A DNA stretch of 64,000 bases, taken from Ambrosia x helenae. Lineage: Eukaryota; Streptophyta; Magnoliopsida; Asterales; Asteraceae. Positions 1 through 10,838 of this stretch are shown here, piece by piece. The notes beneath the pieces are model-generated. The model saw nothing but the letters and a program-made list of their open reading frames with translations. It was not told the DNA's origin and searched no databases. Where the stretch lies: NCBI GenBank assembly GCA_030844895.1, contig CM061233.1:66207656-66271655 (forward strand), in the 5' to 3' direction. Every line of letters starts with the position of its first letter. Position 1 is the first letter of the stretch. The translations under genes and the position numbers were made by a program.

Positions 1-355
1 AACCGGTTTTAAAAAAACCGGTTTTTTGTCTAGTTTAAAATCGGTTTTTTTTTTAAATCCAGTTCGGTTTTAAAACCGGTTTTTATGCCAAAAAAACCCA
101 AACCGGTGAAAACCGGTTGGGATCGGTTTTTAAACCGGTTTATCCTAAAAAACCGGTTTTTTTATTTAAAAAATCGGTTTTTTTTTAAAAAAAAAAATCG
201 GTTTTAAAACCGGTTTGTTCATTGGTGCTGAATAACTTAAAAAAAATCGGTTTTTTTAAAGCGGTTTTTTTTAAACCGGTTTTTTTGGAAACCGGTTTTT
301 AAAACCGGTTTCGGTTATATAATAACGGTTTTTTTTTTAAACCGGTTTTTTTGTA
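1..355. repeat. CCGGTT/TTTT-rich simple repeat
   Basis: About 350 bases made almost wholly of short units such as AAACCGGTTTT and AAAACCGGTTTTT with variable A and T runs. CCGG is palindromic, so the tract can pair with itself in many registers. It runs off the left edge. A short non-repeat piece near 225-240 interrupts it. No coding potential is visible. The tract could be the low-complexity end of a transposon. Confidence 0.8.
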
Positions 356-1860
356 CACCTCTAACAGTGAGCCACAAAATATAATACAATGCTGAAAAAT
401 ATAGCACACTGCTAAGGAAAAAAGACACAATGAATCGCAAAAATGACACAATGATGAAAATAAGAAAATCGTAGGGTTCGATGAGACGGTTTCAATGTCG
501 CTTAAATGAGTTCAATCGGAGTCCGTTTGATACCCTTTCTACAACTTCATATTTTCTTTCGTTGTGTATATGATCATAACCCTTATTAAATATGATATGA
601 TTTTAATAAATATAAAATATTACTTGATTTGTTTAAGACTTAATTAATGTTGATTTTTAAAACTACATGGTGTGGTTTTTAAGATCAACCACAATCATCC
701 ACCTAATTCTCATCGTCTGTCTGATTGTCTTACGTCTGTGGAAATTTTCACCCAACCTGCCTCACGCTACATTTCACGCCCCACACACCATGATGCCTAA
801 AAGATTCAGAATATTTTTAGTTTTTAATCTACATTAAGAAGACGATTTTTTTAATGGCCAATGAATCCTCCAAATGGGCTACTGGCGAAATTCACCACAT
901 CGGGATACATTCGTTAACTGAACCGGGGAAAACCCACACCTAGGTCCTAGGGGGGAAGCCCAATAACAATTGTTCGAAGGCACGACGGTGTGGTGAGGTA
1001 AAATCTATTCAGTTCAAGGATTGAACTAGCAATCATCGCATAGTCTCCAATCATCACCAGATGTCATGGAAAATAACGGGGAGAAGCGAAAATCAAATAT
1101 TGGTCACTAAGTACACCAGAGTCTCTCCAACCACTTTACAACCACCTCATTAGCAAGATGACACTTATTTGGAATAATTGAACGTTCAAAGTTCAAACTA
1201 AGACTCTTCTTTTTTTAAATATTTTCTTCAACCGTTTTTTTCTTTTAAATATTTTATTTAAAAAGAAGTGCTTAGTTTTCAACTAACAATTTTTTCTTTT
1301 AAATATTTTATTTTAAAAGAAGTGTTTAGTTTTTGACAAATGGCTGTATTATGAATATTTTAACGCCACATAATATAGAAAGCATAATTTAAGGGATTAG
1401 TTAAATATATATTAATAGATTTTTGCCATTCATTTTTAAAGAAAGTTTTAGGGTGTGAATGAGTATGAATGGTACTATGATTTATCTTTTGGTCACTAAA
1501 TTTTGTAACATGTGTCAACCGAAGTATGTTTGCGAAAATGAGCATAGATACTAAGATGGTATTCGATTCATATAATTTTTTGAACAAGATGGGAAGGGTC
1601 GAAATAGTTAAAGGCTTGTAATTGGAGTTTGCTGATAATATTTAGATTTGAATGAACTACAATTTGAATATATGATGTGTTTGGTATAATCATGGTTGGT
1701 TTGTAGATTTGTTTCGGAGATTGCACTGAGGTGCTGTTTGTTTTTTATGCAAGAAAATGTCTGCAGTCTGCGGATCGCGTCTGTAGACATCTGGAGGAGA
1801 AGAGGTGGACCAATGTCTACAGTCTGCAAGAAGATGATTAGGGTGTGAATTTCTGACACG
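356..1860. other. Intergenic, no gene recognised; short tandem repeat inside
   Basis: AT-rich sequence with no open frame resembling a known protein. An imperfect direct repeat of about 50 bases lies at 1237-1289 and 1291-1336; both units contain TTTTAAATATTTTAT followed by AAGAAGTG and TTTAGTTTT. A stretch at 1725-1830 with CTGTTTG and several GTCTGCAG-like words resembles the MITE-like segment at 5199-5673. Confidence 0.5.
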
Positions 1861-2005
1861 ACCCGAAAACGCGACCTGAACCTAACACGAAGTTAGCGGG
1901 TTTGGGTTTAGTCTAAATGGGTTCGGGTTGAACCACGAACCTATTTAGCTAAACGGGTTGGGTTCGGGTCAACCCGGGCGGGTTGGCGGGTTGACCCGTT
2001 TAAGT
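1861..2005. repeat. GGGTTCGGGT-rich degenerate repeat
   Basis: Dense reiteration of GGGTTCGGGT, GGGTTGGCGGG and complementary ACCCGAA words. A matching stretch lies at about 3650-3766 on the other side of the Helitron at 2085-3522. The two may be halves of one low-complexity transposon end split by that insertion. No coding function is seen. Confidence 0.5.
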
Positions 2006-2084
2006 TATTTATGCTATCTATTGTTTTTTTTACAATATGTTTTATGTTATAATTTAATTGGTTAGGTATTTTATGCTACACTTA

Positions 2085-3522
2085 TTTATACTATATTATA
2101 ATGCATGAGAGAATGGTAGTTTAAGATACCCAAAACTTAAGAACTTTATTTTCATTAACAACCTTAAAATGAGGGTAAAATAGTCATTGAAACACTTTTA
2201 TAATTTAGTACCTCATTTTAATTAACTTTAATTTCCTCGTTTTTAGTTAGTAGTTACACTTTTCTCTCCCTTCCTCTACAAAATTATAATTTTTTTATTT
2301 AATCATATCATAGATTTTAAACTATTATGTTTTAAAAACATTTGAAAATAACGTGACGACCTGCTCATTTTTGTCGACGCTTTAATCGACTATAATTTTT
2401 TCGTACGTTAATATTATCTAAAAAATACACCACAAAAAACGAGCATTATTCTCTTTAGTTTGAATATAGTATTTCTATTACTTTTTAATTAGAAAATTGA
2501 TATGTTAAGTAATTTAAAATGTCTAGGGGTGAACAATAATTGTATCATTAACCAAAACTAAACAAAAACAAAAGAAACCAAACCAAAATTAACTAAATCA
2601 AAACAAATATTTTATTTATTTGTATATTTTTAGCTTTCATACTATTGTTTCATGTATTTATACCTCTATTTCATTATACTTATAAATACAATTGGGGTTG
2701 GTAGTCCAGTGGCAAGACAAAGCCTTTTAATACACTTAAATGTGAGGTCTTGAGATCAAGTCTCACAAGTAACAAGAAATTCGCCGTTCAATAAAAATAT
2801 ATACTTATAAGTAAATATTTTAGCCAAAGTTTAGTTATGAACCAAAATTAATTGAACCGAACTGAGAACTAACACTCTAACTAAAAAGCCAAATCAAATA
2901 ACCGATTGGTTAATAGGATCAATCAGCTGATGGCTTCGGTTTCGATTGAGATTAATAATCAAACTAAACTAAATCATGCACACCTTTATAAGTGCATGTT
3001 TTATCTGTCGTATTGTACAGACATCATTCTAAAAAAACTAAAGCTTTACAAATATTTATGGTAATTTAAAAAAATACTTTTAAAATTTAGAGTTTTAGAA
3101 GTCTGTGAGCATATATAACAAATTAAAAGAAAGTGTGAAGACGATAACAACCGAAGTAACTTAAAAGTGGTTATCGGATTTTTTATACCATTAGTTAATC
3201 AAAATTAATCAAACCAAAAATCGAACATTTCATATATTTTGTGCTTCCATTTCATGTATTTGTAGTTTTATACCCTCATTTCATGTACCTCTAAGCCAAA
3301 ATTTTAGACAAAGTTTTGTTTTGGTTTTTTTTTTAAAAAATAACTTAAACGAATTTAAAACCAACAATCTTACAAAATAAAATGAACCAGTTAGCCAATT
3401 GCTCAACGAGATCGTCTAGCCGGTGACTTTGGTTTTTGTTGAGACTAATAACCGAACCGAACCATACACACCTTTAGAAAATGTTTGTGTTTCCCGCTGC
3501 ATCGCGCGGGCATCCTGATAGT
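2085..3522 (+). mobile_element. Non-autonomous Helitron, plus orientation
   Basis: The putative 5' end is TTTATACTATATTATAATG, preceded by A. The 3' end is a GC hairpin (CCCGC, then GCGGG, at about 3494-3509) followed by CATCCTGATAG and T, which resembles a Helitron terminus with CTAG decayed to ATAG. About 380 bases after the 5' end are found inverted at 8330-8715 inside a second Helitron, which supports a shared 5' region. The interior has no helicase or Rep coding. A tRNA/SINE-like stretch sits at 2697-2775 (GTAGTCCAGTGGCAAGA, then GAGATCAAGTCTC). The 5' boundary is less certain than the 3' boundary. Confidence 0.55.
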
Positions 3523-3766
3523 AACTTAAAATAGAAATTGGTAGGAGATTTTATAAATAAAACATAAATGTTTTATATATGTTTGTGTTTTTTGTAGTAA
3601 AATTTTAATTTTAATACATTAGTTTGCGAAAAAAAAATAAAAAATCATGTTGAACGGGTCGGGTTTGGGTTCATATGTATGTCACAATTTTCGGGTTCGG
3701 GTTCATGTAAAATTTTCGGGTTCGGGTCGGGTTGGACCCGCCAATCCGCGAATCCGATCCGTTAAG

Positions 3767-5193
3767 TGTAACACCCCCAACCAATGGCGGAAACATCGGG
3801 ATGTCACGTATTGACGATTGTTCAGTAGCTCATGGTAAATAATAAATTTCATTAATTGATTACATAAATTACATACAATTGTTCTAAGAATTTTGTACAT
3901 CAAAATGAAAAATACTAGCTACGCATCTTCAAGCAATAACTCTAATCTTCAAGCAAGCTATAACCTGAAACATGTTAAGTTTGAAAATACTTTGGGTCAA
4001 CAAAAGTTGGTGAGAATTACATAGGTTTTGATAATCGAATAAAACTTGTACAATTCAAGTGTCATGGCAAGTCTAGTCCATATGTGAAAACATACTAGAA
4101 GTAAATCGAGTGCATAATCAACCCTTGTGACTGTTATATTGTGGTCCATCCCATACGCTCATGGTTCACTCGATTATGTTATGCGATAACAATCACCCAC
4201 GCTACCTTTGTAGGAGGCACGTATCCGGGTGGGATTGTCAGTCCAATAGATCTATCATTGTATACCGTCGGCTGATCAATGTTAATGATTATGCTAGAAT
4301 ATTGTGCTTACCCTAGTCATGTTTAAGACATAATGCAACATAGAAGAACACATAGACACTTTATGATTGAATTGCATATAGAATGTTGTAACATGTTTCA
4401 CCCCAAAAATAGTGGAAAATAGAAAAGGGGCTATGTAAAACTCACCTTAGCAAAATGTTATGTCTCGTGAAAAAAATAGAATAATGTGTTGTGAATGTAT
4501 GCGAGGCGAATCCCAAAGACTCAACAACGTAGCTAGTCCAAATTGAAGAAAACGAAAAACAAAGAATATCAAGCTTCCAATTCGTCAATTACAAGAGCTT
4601 ATAATCAAAGCTTCAATTGTAGAAGTAATAGACTATAGAAGAAGGGTATGAGGGAAAGTTTAATCGGATTGAAACAATCGATTTAGAGGTGCAAAGTATA
4701 ATGGTCATAGGTGGGTTTTTATACTAGTTTTAGATTCAATTAGCCATTAAAATTGGTCAACACCATAAAGTAAGGTTTTTATGATGAATTGACTATTTGA
4801 CTAAGACTTTGACTGTTTGACTAAGACTTTGACTGTTTGACTAAGACTTTGACTAATCAATTTAAGGAATGTGTTAAGTTTATTTTCTTCTGAAATACTA
4901 CACAAGATGATAGTTGACTCAGTTGGTTGTCACTGTGTGTTGGTTGGTTGTGGACGCGGGTTCGAGTCCCGGTCCACACAAATCTTTTTTTGGCAATTAT
5001 TTCCCTAAAACTATATTATTCTAAATTCATAATATGATTATATAAGCCCGAAAGTGACTCGAAATATTTTTAAAACGTACAAAAGTGTCGAGATACAAAT
5101 AATTATTAGTTTAAGGTATTTAAAACATATATTGTTTAAAACAATACATTCTTTTTATCAAAAAAAAAATTAGGGGAAATTCGCGATGTTACA
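3767..5193 (-). mobile_element. Solo LTR (Ty3-type, TGTAACA...TGTTACA)
   Basis: A 1427-base sequence with inverted tips TGTAACA and TGTTACA, bounded by the perfect 5-bp direct repeat TTAAG (3762-3766 and 5194-5198). No internal domain, primer-binding site or polypurine tract follows, so it is a solo LTR left by LTR-LTR recombination. The first ~700 bases match the LTRs at 41276, 45373 and 49458 (GGCGGAAACATCGGGATGTCACG near the left tip). Those copies have their primer-binding site on the minus-strand side, hence the orientation. A tRNA-like stretch (GGTTCGAGTCC, about 4910-4980) is embedded. Confidence 0.9.
4787..4858. promoter_or_regulatory. TTGACT (W-box-like) minisatellite in solo LTR
   Basis: A tandem repeat of about 21 bases containing TTTGACTAAGACTTTGACTG, giving roughly eight TTGACT words in about 70 bases. 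TTGAC(C/T) is the core WRKY-binding W-box. A similar array, inverted, lies at 9420-9510 in the other solo LTR. Location in an LTR fits a role in element transcription, but function is inferred. Confidence 0.5.
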
Positions 5194-5198
5194 TTAAG

Positions 5199-5673
5199 CA
5201 CCCATGAAGACTGTTTGTTTGTTAACGTCTGCAGGCTGCTGAAATAAACTAAAATTTAAATAAACTGATTTTTTACAGTAGTCTAGTGGTGGACCGTGGT
5301 GGTGGTGGTGGACCATGGTGGTGGTGGTGGTGGTGGAACGTGGTGGTGGTTGACCGTGGTGGTGGTGGTGGACCGTGGTGGTGGTGAACTGTGGTGGTAG
5401 TGAACTGTGGTGGTGGACCATGGTGGTGGTGGTGAACAGTGGTGGTGGTAGGTGGTGGTGGGTGATGAGAAGAGAAGGGGAGAAGACCTTTGAAGACCTA
5501 GGAAGACCTTTGAACAAGTCTGCACCAAGAAGAGGTCAGGAAGACTTTTTTGAGTGAAAGGTCTTCCAAAAAACAAACAATTTGCAGACCCGACATCTGC
5601 ACGTATCTGCGCGGCGCAGACAAAAGAGGTCAGAAGTGCTTCTGAGCAAAAAAAAGAAACAAACAAACAACCC
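5199..5673. mobile_element. MITE-like element with GGT minisatellite
   Basis: The segment begins near GACTGTTTGTTTGTT and ends near AACAAACAAACAACCCC, giving an imperfect terminal inverted repeat. GTCTGCAG/CTGCAGAC-like words lie near both ends and recur at 1725-1830. The interior is a (GGT)n-rich minisatellite at 5285-5463, with GTGGTGGTGGACC units. Histidine-rich or glycine-rich reading frames across it are by-products of the repeat. No clear 8-bp target duplication was found, so the class (hAT-like) is tentative. Confidence 0.4.
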
Positions 5674-5796
5674 CTGAATGTGGTGTTATAGTGATAATAT
5701 CAATAGTAGGCGTGGCGAGGATGTTGGTGATTGTTGTGATGGTGACAACTACAATGGCTGTAGTAGCTACATGGGGATGGGAGGTTCTAACTCTTA

Positions 5797-6142
5797 GACC
5801 ATATGTAATGGTTGGTTAAATGGGCGTGAGTTGGTGAATTTGGCCCCCCATTCACCTTGGAACACCGCCCCTTGGGTTAAAGGGGCGCTAAAGCTTGCCA
5901 GGTGAAATATTTCGCGTGAGAGGGGAGAAGGTTGGGCCAATGGGGGTCTGACACTTCATTTTTATTTTTATTTTCTTTTTTTTAATTCAAATTTAATACC
6001 ATTATATATTCACGCCCTTTCACCCATCAAATTTTACCCACCGTTACACCCCTTACTCATTTCAAGCCCCTTTCACCCACCAAGTGACCCCACATTGCCA
6101 AGTGTCAAAAAAATGCCCTTTCACCCACCATTACACATGGTC
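5797..6142. mobile_element. Tourist-like MITE (PIF/Harbinger type)
   Basis: 346 bases with terminal inverted repeats: the left tip is GACCATATGTAATGGTTGG, and the complement of the right tip is GACCATGTGTAATGGTGGG. It is flanked by TTA on both sides (5794-5796, 6143-6145), the standard 3-bp Harbinger target duplication. It has no coding sequence. The first bases (GACCAT) match the tip of the larger ORF1-bearing element at 28558-30731, so it may be mobilised by the same transposase family. Confidence 0.85.
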
Positions 6143-6400
6143 TTATGATCTAATTCACTGGTTTTTATTCAATTGGGATGAAGTTATTACAATTGCAGTT
6201 ACATCTATTATCGCATCCTAGTTTGAGTTCCATTCTGCACTTACATTAATTATCATTCAATTTTAATCGAGATTTTTGTTAAGTGGTAACCACATGACAT
6301 TCTAAATGGGGGCTTATGGTTGGAGTATCACATGAGATATTTTGTTTCGGGTTAACCCAAAGGGTTTTCTTAGCTGCAGGTTTCCTCAATACTATTCATA

Positions 6401-8715
6401 CTAGCAGGATATCCGCGCGATGCGGCGGGAGTGACACTTTTTATTTTGGTACTTATTTTAAATTCGTATAGTATTTGTTGTAGCATCATTGCGGTGGATA
6501 TATGTTATAAGTATTACATATGTCTAGTAACAAAAAAAATTTAACATTTAAATTGTAAAGTACTTTTAAGAAACATTTGATAAAATAAAGTAACATACTA
6601 AAGGAAAAATAAGTATTAATAAACATAAAAGTTGAGAAAAATAAAAGCTAGTGAACTACTTGAATCATGAGATCAATTTAGTCATACACGTTTCAAGTCT
6701 GCATGATCTCATCTATATTGTCTGCCCACCATTCATCATCAAGAACGATCACTGAAATTTCTTGTATATCTCCATGTTTAATTATTACATCTTTTGGTGA
6801 GGTTGAGTTTCATCCATATTCTCCTATCTAAAGTGTCACCAAATATGTCTTCTTTGTCATTTTTATCAGAACTGTATAGATCAATAACTTGACTCCATTT
6901 CTATTAAAAGAGTCTCTTGGATCTCTTCCGATGAATTTCATGCATCTGATCCTTAAAATAAATTAAAAATATTTAATACACAAGTTAATATAAGATGAAA
7001 TAAATGTTGATATTACCTATTCACTAAATTCATGTTGAAGATCAGATTTGTAGGGACTAAAACATTGTACCATAGCAAATAATCTCAACACTATTATCAC
7101 CATTATCCTGCAATAAAACACGTACAATATACCACATAAAATAATAGCTATGTTAATATAAAAAAAAATTAAACATTAATAAATACAACCTTAGACGCCA
7201 CTTTAGACGCTTGTATGACTATTGGTTTGTTCATCTCCATAAGTTTTTCATCTAAATGAATCTGCAAAACCAAGAAGTTAACACTTAAATGATTAAGATA
7301 TGTATAAAAATGTATAATTAGTAAAATGGGATGAATGAAAACCATAAACTAACAAATAACCAACATTAGAAGCTTCAACTTTTGAATTAAGTATCCATGC
7401 GTACGTATTTATATAATAAACTTTAGTAGGTTAGCACATGGTTTAATTTTCAAATTCGTGATTTTCCCACCCCTTTAAATTATGAAATTTTGTTAAACTT
7501 TAGTAGGTTATCACATGATTTAAATTTTGAAATTGATGATTTTTCCACCCTTTTAAATTAGGAAATTTTGTTTATCTTTGACTAAAGTGTAAAAAATTAT
7601 TGTGTTTTCTGTGAATACCGAATTTATTGCATTTATCTTTTTTAAAACTTTGTTAAAAAGAACCCATTCAAATTAGGGAGTTTTGTTGTTATTAACATAA
7701 ATGTTCATATCACATGGATATATAATATGCATCATGTGTTTTCTACCAAATTGATGCAGTTGAGGTTTTTAAAAGAAATTTACCTACAATTAATATCTAC
7801 AATGCATTTTATATTTTTTCTAAACTTAATTATTTTAAAGTTTTATATATTTAGCTAATTATGTATATTTAAAAGTTGAATGAGATTTCTTTTAGTTAAT
7901 TATATTTATGTGCATACCTATTAATATATGCATGCATACCTATATACATATGCACATATTGCTAATGTTGATTATTTAAATAGGGTATTACAATTGAAGC
8001 TATCAGTAACAAACGTGATAAAGCATTTTTAGAGCCCAGTCTTGTGTTGCAGTTTTGTTTCCGTGTGACAAATTATTTGTCTGTCAAAGCAAGGATGATT
8101 ATCATATTTTAAGAATCACCAAAGCTGATATGTAGATTTCGAGTGCCCTGTTTGGCTTTTAAAATCGTTGCATTTGATTTATGTGAATTTTTCATTATTG
8201 GGCGGAACAGTATTTAACATCAAATTCAATTTTACAATTTTGAATTTTATTTCATCATGAAATGGTGTTATGATTCAACATCCATATTAACAATAAATCC
8301 ATATTATATTTCATCTAGTTAGTATTTAAAACATAAAATGCAATAATCACTTGTACATAAGGTGTTCTTTCTTGTACATTTCAATCCACACATCGGTATT
8401 GACTACGACAAACACCGACACGTCGACAAAAATGAGTCGGTCGTCATGATATATTCGAATGTTTTTAAAATATAATAGTTTTAAAGTTATGACATAATTA
8501 AATAAAATAAATTATAATTTTGTAGGAGAGGGAAGGAAAATGTAATTACTAACTAAAAATTAGAGAATTAAAGTGTAAATAAGATAGGGTATTAAGTGTA
8601 AATAATGTATGAATGACTATTTTACCCTCATTTTAGGGTTGTTAATGAAAAATTAGTTCTTACCTTTTGGATATCTTAAAATACCCCTCCCTCATACATT
8701 ATAATATAGTATAAA
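6401..8715 (-). mobile_element. Non-autonomous Helitron, minus orientation
   Basis: Read on the minus strand, it starts TTTATACTATATTATAATG after an A at the 8715 end and finishes with a GC hairpin (CCGCCGCATCGCGCGG) then ATATCCTGCTAG followed by T at 6400, the classic Helitron 3' arrangement. Its 5' region (8330-8715) matches 2085-2460 inverted. Decayed coding sequence on the minus strand at about 6700-6785 can be read as ISVIVLDDEWWADNIDEIMQT-like and may be a captured exon; I do not recognise it with confidence. A ~75-base direct repeat lies at 7421-7575. Confidence 0.7.
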
Positions 8716-8819
8716 TGTAAACAAACTCGAAAAAGTCATTCAACACACTTTGCAACTATTAAAGTTTCTACGATTGTCTGGAATGCATGTACTTATGAAA
8801 AAAATTTAAAATAATATCT

Positions 8820-10612
8820 CATTGTCTTTTAAAGGGGAACATAAACGACTATTCTGAAGAAGACCGTCCCGTTTTGCGAAAAATGAAATAAAGGATTGCC
8901 AACAAAATGGAATTTGTAGTTTTTTTAATTTTTAAGAAATCATGTATTTTTTTAAGTTATTTTTTCTTAAGTGTTTTTTTTTTTAATTTTAGGTTTATTA
9001 ATTTCAATTTTAGTTTTTTAAATATTGATTATTAATTAATTAAAAAAGGGGAGGCCCATTCTCGACACCCTTGGACCACCTCTTAAAGGATGGTCCTTGT
9101 GACAACCTGCATCCTTCACTTTTCATAAATGTGCATAATTGGTTCCTCGACTATTTCAAAATTTTCATATTTAACCCTCGTATTTTAATAGGACCAAAAT
9201 TCACAATTTAATAAAACCTATGTTTTTTATAAGTAAAAGTATGCACGTTTTATACTCACATCTACGCCCAAGCACGTATGTTTCAGACCTTGATACTCAA
9301 AGCCCTTAATTTTCAATCCTAAAACAACTTAGAAATCGAAGGAAACAAGTCCAGAACTTAAAATTGATTAAATTAGAAAAAAATGATTTTTTTAGCTTTC
9401 GCGGTCCGCTGCGACCGTTAAACAGTCAAAGTCCCAGTCAAAGTCCTAGTCAATGTCTTAGTCAAAGTCTTAGTCAAACAGTCAAAGTCCTAGTCAAATA
9501 GTCAATTCATCTTAAAACCTTACTTTATTGTGTTGACAAATTTTAAAGCCTAATTGAATCCAAAACTAGTATAAAAACCCACCTATGACCCATTACACTT
9601 TGCACCTCTAAATCGATTGTTTCAATTCGATTAAACTCTCCCTCATACCTTTCTTTTAGAGTATATTACTTCTACATTTGAAGCTTTGATTATAAGCTCT
9701 TGTAATTGGCGAATTGGAAGCTTGATATTTTTCCTATTCGGTTTCTTTTCTTCTAAATTGGACTAGTTTCGTTGTTGAATCTTTGGATTGCTCGCATTTT
9801 CACGCTCGCTTAGTCATGTAGTCATTTGGCGAAAGTGAGTATTTCCTATCCCCTTTTTGCTTTTATTCATTTTTGGGGTGTTACATGTACACTTATACAA
9901 ATTACAATTACAAGTTCACATTTTTACAATACAATTCTAGTACTATGTGCAATTGCTTACAAACGTGCTTTATGCTTAGACATTACATGTAGAATACATT
10001 TGTACTTAGTGAAATCATTAACATTGTACAAGCCGACCTTAACATTGGATAGCGCTATTGGATTGACAACCCGCCTAGGTTGATTCTCCCCCCTTTTCAT
10101 CGGAGAATTCATGGTCATTGTTAAGTTATTATCCAATTATTTGGACAAGTACACCGCCGTTCATTTAGTACATTATACAGTCACATGATTGATTTCGCTC
10201 ATTTGTATGATACATAGTTTACATAATTGCACTATAGCTTTGCACTTGAATTGCATACCATTTTCCAACTTACTATATGTATTAAAACTAGGAATGCTCA
10301 CCAACATTTCTTATGTTGACAAAACCTATTTTGTACATGTTTCAGGTGCAGTTTGATCTTAGTTCCATTGCTTTGGATTTTAGTGCTTGCTTTTAATAAG
10401 TTATTTCAATTTTCATGTTTCGTTCAGACTTTTGTATTTTTTTTTTCATTTCATCTATGTAAGACAATTTAAATTATTCAATAATATATTTACATTTTAG
10501 TACCATGTGCTTTTGAACAATCGTCACTACGTGACACCTCGATAATTCCGCCATCGGTTGGGGTGTTACAGTCCTGCCCCACGCTGATGTGGATGACCTT
10601 CCTCCACACCCC
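8820..10612 (+). mobile_element. PIF/Harbinger ORF1 element remnant, split by a solo LTR
   Basis: The 3' tail of an ORF1 lies at about 8845-8915 (EEDRP-type residues, matching the complement of 11100-11160). The element continues to 9097, is interrupted by the solo LTR at 9098-10570, and resumes at 10571-10612. Its right end complements to GGCTAGGGGTGTGGAGG, the same tip type as the element at 10839-12774, and is followed by TTA. The 5' part of the ORF and the left terminal repeat are missing or unrecognisable. Confidence 0.65.
9098..10570 (+). mobile_element. Solo LTR (opposite orientation to 3767-5193)
   Basis: 1473 bases beginning TGTGACAACC and ending GGTTGGGGTGTTACA, flanked by the perfect 5-bp duplication GTCCT (9093-9097 and 10571-10575). 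The right end (CGCCATCGGTTGGGGTGTTACA-type) is the complement of the left tip of the LTRs at 3767 and 41276, so it belongs to the same superfamily in inverse orientation. It contains an AGTCAAAGTC array at 9420-9510, complementary to the W-box array of the other solo LTR. It inserted into an older Harbinger-type element. Confidence 0.88.
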
Positions 10613-10838
10613 TAGCCTTATAAAATTGTAAATCTCGCCTGATTTCATGATTTCAGTTTATCTAACCTACGTTAGATTATCAAAAAGCTAAACAAGAAAC
10701 CATAATATCAAAAGATACAAAAGTACATATCTCTGACGACAGCCATGCAACACCTGTATGAATATATATGATTCGATATTGAATTATGGAATACTAAAAT
10801 ATACCGGTAGGGTTCTATCTTCTATGCAATGGATATAA

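Noticed and set aside
1360..1860. Two minus-strand open frames of 75-83 codons
   Set aside because: AT-rich chance frames with no homology or consistent coding composition.
4905..4985. Possible functional tRNA gene in the solo LTR
   Set aside because: The B-box-like arm is good, but the acceptor and anticodon arms do not pair convincingly. It is better seen as a tRNA/SINE-like relic.
5194..5666. Histidine-rich and glycine/tryptophan-rich open frames
   Set aside because: They are translations of the GGT/CCA minisatellite in three frames and match no protein family.
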